Below, in pieces: positions 17,788-26,383 of a DNA stretch of 33,972 nt. Both the position numbers and the translations under genes were made by a program. A model generated the notes under the pieces. It was not told the origin of the DNA, made no database searches, and saw nothing but the letters and a program-made list of their open reading frames with translations. This DNA comes from a bacterium (lineage in GTDB: Bacteria; Patescibacteriota; Patescibacteriia; JACQRZ01), in contig JAUYIE010000018.1 in the NCBI GenBank assembly GCA_030688365.1, positions 1-33,972 of the forward strand, read 5' to 3'. Every line of letters begins with the position of its first letter. Within the stretch, counting starts at the first letter, position 1.

Positions 17788-18921
17788 TTACTCAATCAAC
17801 TTCACTTCCGCATTTTCCGGCAAAACATCCTCCCGTTTGATCTGATCCATAATTTTGTTCAGCTTCTTATTGCGAGTACTGGCAACCGCCTCATACTGTT
17901 TTACCGCTGAACCCAGCCGATCTCCCAATACATCCACTGCCTCGCTGAATTTCCCATATTCTACCTCAAAGGTTTGGATAAGTCCAATGACATGATGGAG
18001 GTTTTCTTGATAGCGGAAATTGGTATACGCCTGCTTGACCATGCGCAAGATCGCAGTGAAAGTAAACGGCCCTGCCATGACTACCTTTTTTGACATAGAC
18101 TCTTCCCACAGTTCGTTGCACTGATCATAAATAAAACTAAAAATCATCTCGTTGGGAATAAACATGATGACAAAATCCACCGTCTTATCTTCGGCATTGA
18201 TATAGTCGCGCGTCGTAACTTGTTTGATCTTTGCTTTAACATCTTGCGTAAACTGTTTGAGATGCTGTTGCTTCTCCTGTTCTGTGGTCGCACTGCCCGC
18301 TTTCAATAAAGATGCATAGGGAAACTTCACATCTATATTGATCTTCGTCTTATCAGGCATAAACACCGTGAAATCAGGTCGCGTATCCACTGACTCTAGC
18401 TGTTTATTGACAACATAATCTTGCCCCAATACAAAACCTGCCATTTTCAGGAGATTTTCTGCAATCTGCTCACCAAACTGTCCGCGAAGTTGATTGTTTG
18501 AAAGAATGTTCTTCAAATCATCAGTACTGCCTTTCAGCTCTGATGTCGCTTTTTGCTGTTGTTCCAGTTCTTGTTTCAAAGCAGAAAAAGATGCGACATG
18601 TGCAGTATCAAACTTTGCCAACCGCTCTTGCTGTTGGACGATATCTTTACGTAACTCGTTAATCATTTTCTCAATCCCATCCTTCCGATTATCAAGATCA
18701 GTCCGTGCGGCGGTCTGTGAGGCGTTAAACGTCTCTTTTGCCAATGAAAAAAATTGTTCTTGTGCACCACGAAGCGCTTCTTGCGTCACAGACGTAAGGT
18801 GTGTCCGTAATTCATCTGCATTAGCATTATTATTTACAATGGGACGACGTGTACTGATAACAAAATATACAACAAATGCGCCTACCAATAAACCGATAAT
18901 AACGGCGATAAGTATCTCCAT
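17788..18921 (-). CDS. rmuC: DNA recombination protein RmuC
   Basis: N-terminal TM, coiled coil, then 'LSNNQLRGQFGEQIAENLLKMAGF', 'PDFTVFMPDKTKINIDVKFPY', 'DFVIMFIPNEMIFSFI'. Confidence 0.95.
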   Translation of the reverse strand: MEILIAVIIGLLVGAFVVYFVISTRRPIVNNNANADELRTHLTSVTQEALRGAQEQFFSLAKETFNASQTAARTDLDNRKDGIEKMINELRKDIVQQQERLAKFDTAHVASFSALKQELEQQQKATSELKGSTDDLKNILSNNQLRGQFGEQIAENLLKMAGFVLGQDYVVNKQLESVDTRPDFTVFMPDKTKINIDVKFPYASLLKAGSATTEQEKQQHLKQFTQDVKAKIKQVTTRDYINAEDKTVDFVIMFIPNEMIFSFIYDQCNELWEESMSKKVVMAGPFTFTAILRMVKQAYTNFRYQENLHHVIGLIQTFEVEYGKFSEAVDVLGDRLGSAVKQYEAVASTRNKKLNKIMDQIKREDVLPENAEVKLIE

Positions 18922-18991
18922 ACATTGAGTAAAATACTAAACATTGATAGACTTACCCTATCACACACTGAAGAAAAATCAACGCAACCCC

Positions 18992-21691
18992 ATGCTCTCT
19001 CGTCCTTGGCACACTCTTTCAACGCGAACCTGCGCACAGGAGTTACAAACTCATCCCAAAAAGGGTCTTTCTGAAAAAGAAATAGAAGCACGCGTCCGTG
19101 CCTATGGAATCAACGAACTTCCCGCACCAAAGAAAGATACTCTTATTACCATTATACTGCGACAATTTCGCAGTCCTTTAGTATTTCTACTTTTAACTGC
19201 CGGTGCGATTGCATATGGTACAGGACACACGATTGACGCGATCTTTATTACAGTAGTATTATTTTTAAATTCCATTATTGGCAGTATTCAAGAAGGCCGA
19301 GCAAATAATGCATTAGATGCACTTACTCGTTTTGTCAAAACGCAAGCGACAGTCCTTCGCGACGAGAAGGAAATTATCATACCCGATACACAACTGGTAC
19401 CTGGTGATATTATTTTACTAAAAGAAGGAGAGAAGATAGGTGCGGATGTGCGAATTATCTCTACACAAGGATTACATGTAGATCAATCATCGTTGACGGG
19501 TGAATCTATACCCGTTACAAAAACGGCGCATACCTTGCGAGGAAAAAAGATGCCATACCCCGATCAGACAAACATGGCGTTTAAAGGTACATTAATCGTT
19601 GCCGGGTCTGCATTGGGTATTGTGGTAGAAACTGGCGTCCATACCGCCATCGGACACATAGGAAAATCGCTTGAACATATTTCGCAAGAAATTCCACTTC
19701 AAAAAAATCTGCGACGCCTTTCCTTTTTCATTTTACTCACCACCATTGGCATAGGGATCGTAGTGTTGGGAATAGGTCTATTGCGAGGCATCGCTATCGC
19801 TGACATGTTATTGATATCTATTTCTCTGGCAGTGTCAGTCATCCCCGAAGGATTGCCAGTTGTACTGACGATTGTGTTGGCAAGTGGTGTATGGCGGATG
19901 GCGCGACGCAACGCCTTGGTCAAACGGCTCCAAGCTGTGGAAGCACTGGGGCAGGCAGATGTCATTGCAGTAGATAAAACGGGTACTATCACAAAAAACC
20001 AACTAGTAGTACGTAGTATTTTTGCCGGTGGTGCATTATTTCGTGTAACTGGTAATGGATATGATACGCAAGGTGAGGTCATTCCCGTCAACCATAGCGC
20101 GCCGTATGATGCACTAGATCGAACCCTGATGTTAGCCGCGCTATCAGCAAATGCAAGTGTGGCATGGGATGAAGATACGAGTCAATGGAAAATCAGTGGT
20201 GACCCGACCGAAGCAGCGATGCTTGTCGCATTTCACAAACGGAAACTTTCTCTAGTAGATTATAAAAAGATGTTCCCCCGTATTTCTGATTTGCCCTTTG
20301 ATTATCGCACACGGATACGAGCCACCCTACATGAAGATAAAACACATGTACGTGCTATCATCTCGGGCGCACCTGAAAGTATACTTGATAGAGTAACAAA
20401 CATACGTACAAAAGAAGGAACCATCACATTAACAAAAGAAGGACGCATCACCCTTGAACAGCGGATACACATGTCCATATCAAAAGGACTACGCGTGATC
20501 GCTTTAGCAACTTCACAATATAATAAACGGTCAGCATTACCGACGTCACATGACTCATTAACAGGTCTCACGCTTGAAGGTCTTTTCGCTATGGAAGATA
20601 CATTACGGGAAGGAGTCAAAGATGCGGTTGCACAGGCATTACGCGCAGGTATACGTGTGGTCATGCTTACTGGTGATCACGCATTGACAGCCAAAGCAAT
20701 AGCACGCGAGGCAGGCATCTACGCGTCTCATCATACAATACTGACAGGTGAAGAAATTGAGCATTTTTCATCTGGCGAACTTGCACGACACCTTGCGACG
20801 ACAACCGTCATAGCTCGCGTACTTCCTGAACAAAAATTACGTATCATACAGAGTTATCACACAAATAACGAAATCGTTGCTATGACAGGTGATGGTGTGA
20901 ATGACGCACCGGCATTGGTCGCTGCTGATTTGGGAATAGCTATGGGAACGATCGGCAGTGATGTTGCCAAAGAAGCGGCGGATATTGTGTTAGTGGATGA
21001 CAACTTTCGCAGTATTGTCTCTGCAGTACGCGAAGGACGACTCATGTATCGCACACTTCAACGCGTCCTGTTATATCTCTTCTCAACCAACGCGGGAGAA
21101 GTCCTTACCTTGCTTGGTGCATTGATCTTGGGTCTTCCCGTGCCTCTGTTTGCTACGCAAATCTTATGGCTCAATTTGGTCACTGACGGCTTTCTTGATG
21201 TCACGCTTGCACGTGAACCAGCACATACCCAAGAAGTACCAAAAAAACGATCCAATCACGGCTTCTTACTGATCGGTAAAGCATCTATTTTTCGCTTAAT
21301 CCTTATGGCAAGCGTCATGGCAATTGGCACCCTCATTCTCTATCATCAACACCTTACGGATGATTTTACAAAAGCATCTACCCTTGTACTGACCACATTG
21401 GCAATATTTCAGTGGATCAATGTATGGAATTGTCGATCACATACCAGGTCAGTCTTTTTACTCAATCCCTTTAAAAATCCATGGCTGATTTTGGCTACCA
21501 TCATCGTATTTGCACTTCATCTATTTGCGATATACAATCCTTTGATGAATCGCATATTACACACCACTCCACTTTCATTATCTGATTGGTGTGTGGCGGG
21601 AAGTGTTGCTCTCTCTATACTCGTTGTAGAAGAACTACGAAAACTTATTACAAACATTATGAAAAAAAATAACAAATCTTCTTATGTTTGA
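18992..21691 (+). CDS. Cation-translocating P-type ATPase (calcium/cation type)
   Basis: 'VPGDIILLKEGEKIGADVRII', 'SLTGES', 'PEGLPVVLTIVLASGVWRMARRNALVKRLQAVEALGQADVIAVDKTGTITKNQL', 'MTGDGVNDAPALVAADLGIAMG'. Start at MLSRPW (18992). Confidence 0.95.
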   Translation: MLSRPWHTLSTRTCAQELQTHPKKGLSEKEIEARVRAYGINELPAPKKDTLITIILRQFRSPLVFLLLTAGAIAYGTGHTIDAIFITVVLFLNSIIGSIQEGRANNALDALTRFVKTQATVLRDEKEIIIPDTQLVPGDIILLKEGEKIGADVRIISTQGLHVDQSSLTGESIPVTKTAHTLRGKKMPYPDQTNMAFKGTLIVAGSALGIVVETGVHTAIGHIGKSLEHISQEIPLQKNLRRLSFFILLTTIGIGIVVLGIGLLRGIAIADMLLISISLAVSVIPEGLPVVLTIVLASGVWRMARRNALVKRLQAVEALGQADVIAVDKTGTITKNQLVVRSIFAGGALFRVTGNGYDTQGEVIPVNHSAPYDALDRTLMLAALSANASVAWDEDTSQWKISGDPTEAAMLVAFHKRKLSLVDYKKMFPRISDLPFDYRTRIRATLHEDKTHVRAIISGAPESILDRVTNIRTKEGTITLTKEGRITLEQRIHMSISKGLRVIALATSQYNKRSALPTSHDSLTGLTLEGLFAMEDTLREGVKDAVAQALRAGIRVVMLTGDHALTAKAIAREAGIYASHHTILTGEEIEHFSSGELARHLATTTVIARVLPEQKLRIIQSYHTNNEIVAMTGDGVNDAPALVAADLGIAMGTIGSDVAKEAADIVLVDDNFRSIVSAVREGRLMYRTLQRVLLYLFSTNAGEVLTLLGALILGLPVPLFATQILWLNLVTDGFLDVTLAREPAHTQEVPKKRSNHGFLLIGKASIFRLILMASVMAIGTLILYHQHLTDDFTKASTLVLTTLAIFQWINVWNCRSHTRSVFLLNPFKNPWLILATIIVFALHLFAIYNPLMNRILHTTPLSLSDWCVAGSVALSILVVEELRKLITNIMKKNNKSSYV

Positions 21692-22331
21692 TCTCCCTAC
21701 GTTCCTCACACATGCAGGGTATGTGGGGCTCTTCCTTATTGTGTTTAGCGAATCAGGATTGTTTATCGGTTTTTTATTTCCTGGTGATAGTCTTCTCTTT
21801 ACTGCGGGGTTCCTAGCATCACAAGGTCATCTCAATATCGCTATTGTTGTATTTTTGACAATGATCGGTGCGATTGCCGGTGATACAGTTGGCTATGCAT
21901 TTGGTCATCATGTAGGACGCAAACTATTCAAAAGAAAAAACTCAATTTTTTTTCACCAAGACCATCTCAAAAAAGCACAACGATTTTATGAACGACATGG
22001 TGGCAAAACAATTATCCTTGCGCGCTTCATCCCTGTCATACGTACATTTGCGCCGATAGTGGCGGGTATGGGTTCAATGAAATATTCCCGCTTTCTTACA
22101 TACAATATCATAGGTGGCACCTTGTGGGCGGCAGGGCTATCGTTACTTGGATATTTTCTTGGTAGTCTCATTCCCAATGTTGATAGGTATCTCTTACCCA
22201 TCATCTTTTTCATTATTGTCATTTCAATCCTACCTGGCATCATTCATCTTTTTCGCGATCCGGCCTCTCGTTCGCTTATATTTGAACTGTCACGCCGTGA
22301 TATAAGAAATCTATTTAAACAAAATAAATAA
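21684..22331 (+). CDS. DedA family membrane protein
   Basis: 'GLFLIVFSESGLFIGFLFPGDSLLFTAGFLA', 'ARFIPVIRTFAPIVAGMGSMKYSRFLTYNIIGGTLWA'. Confidence 0.94.
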   Translation: MFDLPTFLTHAGYVGLFLIVFSESGLFIGFLFPGDSLLFTAGFLASQGHLNIAIVVFLTMIGAIAGDTVGYAFGHHVGRKLFKRKNSIFFHQDHLKKAQRFYERHGGKTIILARFIPVIRTFAPIVAGMGSMKYSRFLTYNIIGGTLWAAGLSLLGYFLGSLIPNVDRYLLPIIFFIIVISILPGIIHLFRDPASRSLIFELSRRDIRNLFKQNK

Positions 22332-22365
22332 GACTGCCAAGACGGTGCGTGGCAATCTTATTTAT
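22324..22365. terminator. Bidirectional terminator between convergent dedA and trxB
   Basis: ATAAATAAGACTGCCA (22324-22339) / TGGCAATCTTATTTAT (22350-22365), 16-bp inverted repeat with one non-Watson-Crick pair, A/T-rich base. Confidence 0.65.
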
Positions 22366-22373
22366 CCAAGAAA

Positions 22374-23321
22374 CTACTCCTCATGCCCCTTACATCCGTC
22401 ACTGTGACGCTTGAAATATTCATACGCACCGGTAGTGGCAACAGAACCGGTAGCGGCGGCTGTGATTGATTGTTTAAAATGTCCAAACATATCAGCAATG
22501 TCTCCCGCTGCATAGACTCCTGATACGCTTGTTTCCATCATTTCTGCCACTGTAACATATCCAAATTGGTTCAACGTGCACCCCAACTGTGTTGCTAACG
22601 CGTTATTGGGATCCGCACCTACTTCAATAAACAATCCTTGCGCTTGAATCTCATCCGATCCATTGTATGGCTTTGATATTTTTATTTTTTCCAAACGATC
22701 ACTCCCAATGATCTCCGTCACCGTCGTACCAAACAGAACTTCCACCTTATCACCCAACTTTTTTAAATGTTCCTGATTGATCGGTTCTGCCTTAATGCGA
22801 TCTCCGCGAATGATAAAATATATTTTACTTGCATATTGTGCGGCCAAGTTGATACCTTTTACCGATGCGTCGCCCCCTCCCACAACAGCAATCACCTTAT
22901 CGCGATACAGTGGCCCGTCGCAGGTAATACAATAATGCACCCCTTTTTGAGACAATGCATCTTCATTTGGCAATCCAAGTGTGCGCCGTTTGGTTCCCTG
23001 CCCCAAAAGTAAGGTATGTCCGTGGAATGTCTTTCCTTTTTGTGTAGTTACCTCAATACATCCATCATCTAGTTTTTTAGCTGACACCACACTATCATCC
23101 ATAAAATGCACGCCGACTTTCTCTGCCTGACCTTTCATCTTCATCATAAGCTCAAAACCATCAATTTCCGGCGCGCCGGGATAATTTTCAATAATACCGG
23201 CAATTGAGTTGTATCCACCAAATTCTGCACCAACCACCAACACATTCATGCGGTATCGTCCTGCATAAATGGCACCAGCGAGACCGGCTGCGCCGTTTCC
23301 CACGATTATCAAATCGTACAT
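22374..23321 (-). CDS. trxB: Thioredoxin-disulfide reductase (FAD/NAD(P)-dependent)
   Basis: 'IVGNGAAGLAGAIYAGRY', 'CITCDGPLYRDKVIAVVGGGDASVKGI', 'GVYAAGDIAD'. Confidence 0.92.
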   Translation of the reverse strand: MYDLIIVGNGAAGLAGAIYAGRYRMNVLVVGAEFGGYNSIAGIIENYPGAPEIDGFELMMKMKGQAEKVGVHFMDDSVVSAKKLDDGCIEVTTQKGKTFHGHTLLLGQGTKRRTLGLPNEDALSQKGVHYCITCDGPLYRDKVIAVVGGGDASVKGINLAAQYASKIYFIIRGDRIKAEPINQEHLKKLGDKVEVLFGTTVTEIIGSDRLEKIKISKPYNGSDEIQAQGLFIEVGADPNNALATQLGCTLNQFGYVTVAEMMETSVSGVYAAGDIADMFGHFKQSITAAATGSVATTGAYEYFKRHSDGCKGHEE

Positions 23322-23326
23322 AGTTA

Positions 23327-23584
23327 TTATTTTCTAATGTCTAGCAGTGTTGCCAAACGGTCTTGATCAAAACCCACAACGATTTCACCGTTTACATCAA
23401 TCACCGGCACCCCCATTTGATTGGATTTTGCGATCATCTCCTCTTGCGCTTTGATGTCTTGGCTCACATCTTTTTCAGTATATGCGACCTTGTACTCATT
23501 GAAAAAAGACTTGGCGAGTTTGCAGTACCCGCAGGTTGGCGTGGAATAAATAGTCACTGTTGGACGTGTGGTCTCCTGGTCCAT
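23327..23584 (-). CDS. Glutaredoxin / NrdH-like redoxin
   Basis: 'TIYSTPTCGYCKLAKSFFNEYKVAYTEKDVSQD...GVPVIDVNGEIVVGFD': CxxC and TVPV-like cis-Pro region. Confidence 0.92.
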   Translation of the reverse strand: MDQETTRPTVTIYSTPTCGYCKLAKSFFNEYKVAYTEKDVSQDIKAQEEMIAKSNQMGVPVIDVNGEIVVGFDQDRLATLLDIRK

Positions 23585-23681
23585 AAAGATTGAGATTATG
23601 AATAGATATCAAATGTATCCACAGTATAGCGAGCTATGGAAAGAAGAGCAAACGTTTGACCAAAAAATCTTCACAAAGTTG

Positions 23682-23710
23682 TTGAATTTTCTTTTGTTTT
23701 CATGTAAAAT
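23682..23710 (+). promoter_or_regulatory. Predicted promoter of the VanW gene
   Basis: TTGAAT (23682-23687), 17-bp spacer, TAAAAT (23705-23710). Confidence 0.5.
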
Positions 23711-23796
23711 CCAGTACAATACTACAGTATATTATCCGCAACACTATAAAACAACTATTTCAAAAAATCTTTCATCGTCCTTCCCCCCGCGTCCTG

Positions 23797-25665
23797 ATGA
23801 TCGGTATCGCATCAGTAGTGGGTGTATTCTTGTTAGCCGGTGCAAGCTATGCTGCCTTTTTTATGCCCACTATGCGACTCAATGTGCTTATAGACGGCAT
23901 TGAAGTAGGTAACCTATCACGCGAGGAAGCGCTCGTACGTGTCCAAGAAGAAATACACCCCCTGTTATCAAAAGGGTTCACAGTGGTGATTGACGGTCGT
24001 CAATATCTCATCACTGCTCAAGCAATCAATCTTTCCTATGATGTACCCAGCGCTATCAACACTGCCTGGGGTATTGGACGTAGTGGTGATGTATGGATGC
24101 AAGCACAACAACGTGTTACGACTTTGGTGCAGGACTCTTCTATCACCATACCCGTATATTATGATGAGAACGCTCTTCAGAGCGAAATAGAGCGTATTGC
24201 CAGTATGACAGAAATTGTCCCCAAGGATGTACGCCTTGTGTTTGAGGGCACCACGGTCAGCGTCGCTGATGATATCGCTTCAGGCAGAACATTTGACCAT
24301 ATTGCACTACATGACACGCTAGTGCTTGCATTTTCTACGCGTAATCCCGGCCCTTTTTCTGTAACACTCGCAGAACAAACCCCTAGCGGAACAGTAGAAA
24401 GTGCACAAGAAGCGCAAGCGCAAGCAAAAAATGTCCTCAAATCTCCTTTGGTGTTGGCTCATGATAAAGATAATTTTCTTGTGAGTACCACTACACTGGC
24501 TTCATGGTTGGAAAGTACGACATACCAGGATCAGGTAGACCTTACATTCAAAACTGACCTGATCAAGCAATATATTGCCGAACTTGACGCAAAACTCAAC
24601 ATTGCACCCCGCGAGCCAGTGCTCACTGTAGAAAATGGTCATGTTGTTTCCTTTACTCCTCCCCGCAACGGGAAAGCGCTAAATCAGACAGATGCGCTTG
24701 ATGCAATCATTACCGAGCTCACTAACCGATTTGAAAAGGGTGCAAAAATTCACGATATCACTCTACAAGCGACTGTCACTAAACCTGTCATGACGGATCC
24801 GGTAGCAAAAGAATACGGCATACAAGAGCTTATCGGCACTGGTACGACAACATTTAACGGTAGTCCGTCTAATCGCATTTGGAATATAAAAACAGGAGCC
24901 GGGTACCTCAATAATCACTTACTCGCACCTGGGCAAGAATTTTCAACTACGAGCACATTGGGCGATATTGATGCAAGTACCGGATACAAACAAGAACTGG
25001 TGATTAAAGATAATCGGACCATTCCTGAATATGGTGGCGGACTATGCCAAGTATCTACGACATTATTTCGTGCAATCTTGGATACCGGACTTCCTGTCAC
25101 AGCGCGCACTGCACATGCCTACCGTGTGTCATATTATGAAAAAGACGGTAATGGTCTGTATATCGGTCCTGGTCTGGATGCAACGATTTATTCTCCAAAC
25201 CCGGATTTTCGCTTCAAAAACGATACACCCGGATACATCTTGATCACCAGCAACGTAGTTGGATCAAAAATAACGTTTTCCTTGTATGGCACTGATGACG
25301 GACGCACAGCTAATGTTGATGGACCATACATACTTTCCACCACTCCGGCGGGAAAACCTGTGTATATTGAAACCGACACTCTCAAACCCGGTGAAGAAAA
25401 ACAAGTGGAGTATCCTCATGGAGGTGGTACAGCAACCGCTACATATACAGTGAGATATGCTGATGGGACCGTGCAAAAAAAAGTATTTAACAGCAAGTAT
25501 AAAAACTGGCCCGCGACATTTTTAGTCGGAAAAGAACCTGACACAACAACAGATACTACGACACCCACACCCGATAGCACAACTCCTGCAAATGAAAACG
25601 TACTATCACAAGACGATACGATCATAGACCCAAACTCTATATTGTTTAGCGCTCCGATTGACTAA
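23797..25665 (+). CDS. VanW family protein (membrane-anchored, with peptidoglycan-binding-like domain)
   Basis: N-terminal TM, 'FNGSPSNRIWNIKTGAGYLNNHLLAPGQEFSTTSTLGDIDASTGYKQELVIKDNRTIPEYGGGLCQVSTTLFRAILDTGLPVTARTAHAYRVSYYE', the canonical VanW signature; Thr/Pro-rich C-terminal tail. True start may be upstream. Confidence 0.93.
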   Translation: MIGIASVVGVFLLAGASYAAFFMPTMRLNVLIDGIEVGNLSREEALVRVQEEIHPLLSKGFTVVIDGRQYLITAQAINLSYDVPSAINTAWGIGRSGDVWMQAQQRVTTLVQDSSITIPVYYDENALQSEIERIASMTEIVPKDVRLVFEGTTVSVADDIASGRTFDHIALHDTLVLAFSTRNPGPFSVTLAEQTPSGTVESAQEAQAQAKNVLKSPLVLAHDKDNFLVSTTTLASWLESTTYQDQVDLTFKTDLIKQYIAELDAKLNIAPREPVLTVENGHVVSFTPPRNGKALNQTDALDAIITELTNRFEKGAKIHDITLQATVTKPVMTDPVAKEYGIQELIGTGTTTFNGSPSNRIWNIKTGAGYLNNHLLAPGQEFSTTSTLGDIDASTGYKQELVIKDNRTIPEYGGGLCQVSTTLFRAILDTGLPVTARTAHAYRVSYYEKDGNGLYIGPGLDATIYSPNPDFRFKNDTPGYILITSNVVGSKITFSLYGTDDGRTANVDGPYILSTTPAGKPVYIETDTLKPGEEKQVEYPHGGGTATATYTVRYADGTVQKKVFNSKYKNWPATFLVGKEPDTTTDTTTPTPDSTTPANENVLSQDDTIIDPNSILFSAPID

Positions 25666-26020
25666 GTGAATCTTGACGAAGCAAGCTTGTATCAAACCAC
25701 ACTTCGTCTTTTTTTGGTGTCCATAGAAAACGCCAACCTGGCGCAAGTCCGAGATATTTCACCAGTGCAGGCGCTGTTTCGTGAAGATGGCGTACATGCA
25801 GTGGCTGAAAAAAATTGACATCGTCTTTCCATTCACCAGTCCACAAAAACCATCCTGCCATACTATCTTTGTACATGTACCGCAATCCATGAATAGGTAA
25901 AATACCTTTCCTCACACCTTCTGACACACCAACAATCAAATCATCAGACACTTCAAGGCACTGCGCGCCGTAGAGGAGGCATACTTGATGCTGTTCATAG
26001 TATATATCGTTTATTTTCAT
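25646..26020 (-). CDS. DUF2185 / Imm33-like protein
   Basis: 124-aa ORF; 'LRYMYKDSMAGWFLWTGEWKDDVNFFQPLHVRHLHETAPALVKYLGLAPGWRFLW' resembles the DUF2185 (immunity Imm33) layout. Overlaps the VanW 3' end by 20 bp (convergent). Confidence 0.6.
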   Translation of the reverse strand: MKINDIYYEQHQVCLLYGAQCLEVSDDLIVGVSEGVRKGILPIHGLRYMYKDSMAGWFLWTGEWKDDVNFFQPLHVRHLHETAPALVKYLGLAPGWRFLWTPKKDEVWFDTSLLRQDSLSQSER

Positions 26021-26062
26021 AGTTTTAGCGTAGCAAAGACGCTGAAAAATTCAACCTGTGGG

Positions 26063-26089
26063 TAAAAAAAAGCAGTTACAAGTAACTGC
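26063..26089 (-). terminator. Strong Rho-independent terminator (leader or ncRNA end)
   Basis: Minus strand GCAGTTACTTGTAACTGC followed by TTTTTTTT. Confidence 0.85.
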
Positions 26090-26324
26090 CGTTTATAAAA
26101 TTATATCCACTCCTTTAAGGGGGATATATTGAGATGAAAAAACTTTAATGCCCCACGCTTGGCGCGGGGATAAACAAGAAAGGTATTATCCGATAAAAAT
26201 CGGATTAGATATTTATGATCACCTTACCTTTCATGAAAAAATATTTTTGATCAAAAAATTTTTTATTGATCATAACAAATCCTCTCTTTCTTGTTTACAA
26301 TAATAATATATAAAGAACTATCAT
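26063..26324 (-). ncRNA. Candidate structured ncRNA or attenuator leader (family unknown)
   Basis: Sigma-70-like promoter (TTGACA 26354-26359, 17-bp spacer, TACGGT 26331-26336), 12-bp long-range perfect inverted repeat (26171-26182 with 26286-26297), hairpins at 26102-26128, 26151-26169, 26188-26205, and the terminator at 26063-26089. Confidence 0.45.
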
Positions 26325-26383
26325 GGTCATACCGTAACAAACTCGACGTGCACTGTCAAGCAAAAAGTTATGGGATCAATTGT

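Noticed and set aside
19699-21255. Several minus-strand ORFs of 65-130 aa inside the P-type ATPase gene
   Set aside because: Antisense to a clear conserved gene, low-complexity/Arg-Ser-rich translations with no recognisable motifs.
24177-25625. Minus-strand ORFs within the VanW gene
   Set aside because: Antisense shadows of a conserved gene.
26063-26324. tmRNA, RNase P RNA, SRP RNA or 6S RNA as identity of the structured intergenic region
   Set aside because: No tmRNA tRNA-like end, no RNase P core sequence and no SRP GGAAGCAGCC-type loop was found; 6S cannot be excluded but the fold does not look like a single long hairpin with a central bubble.
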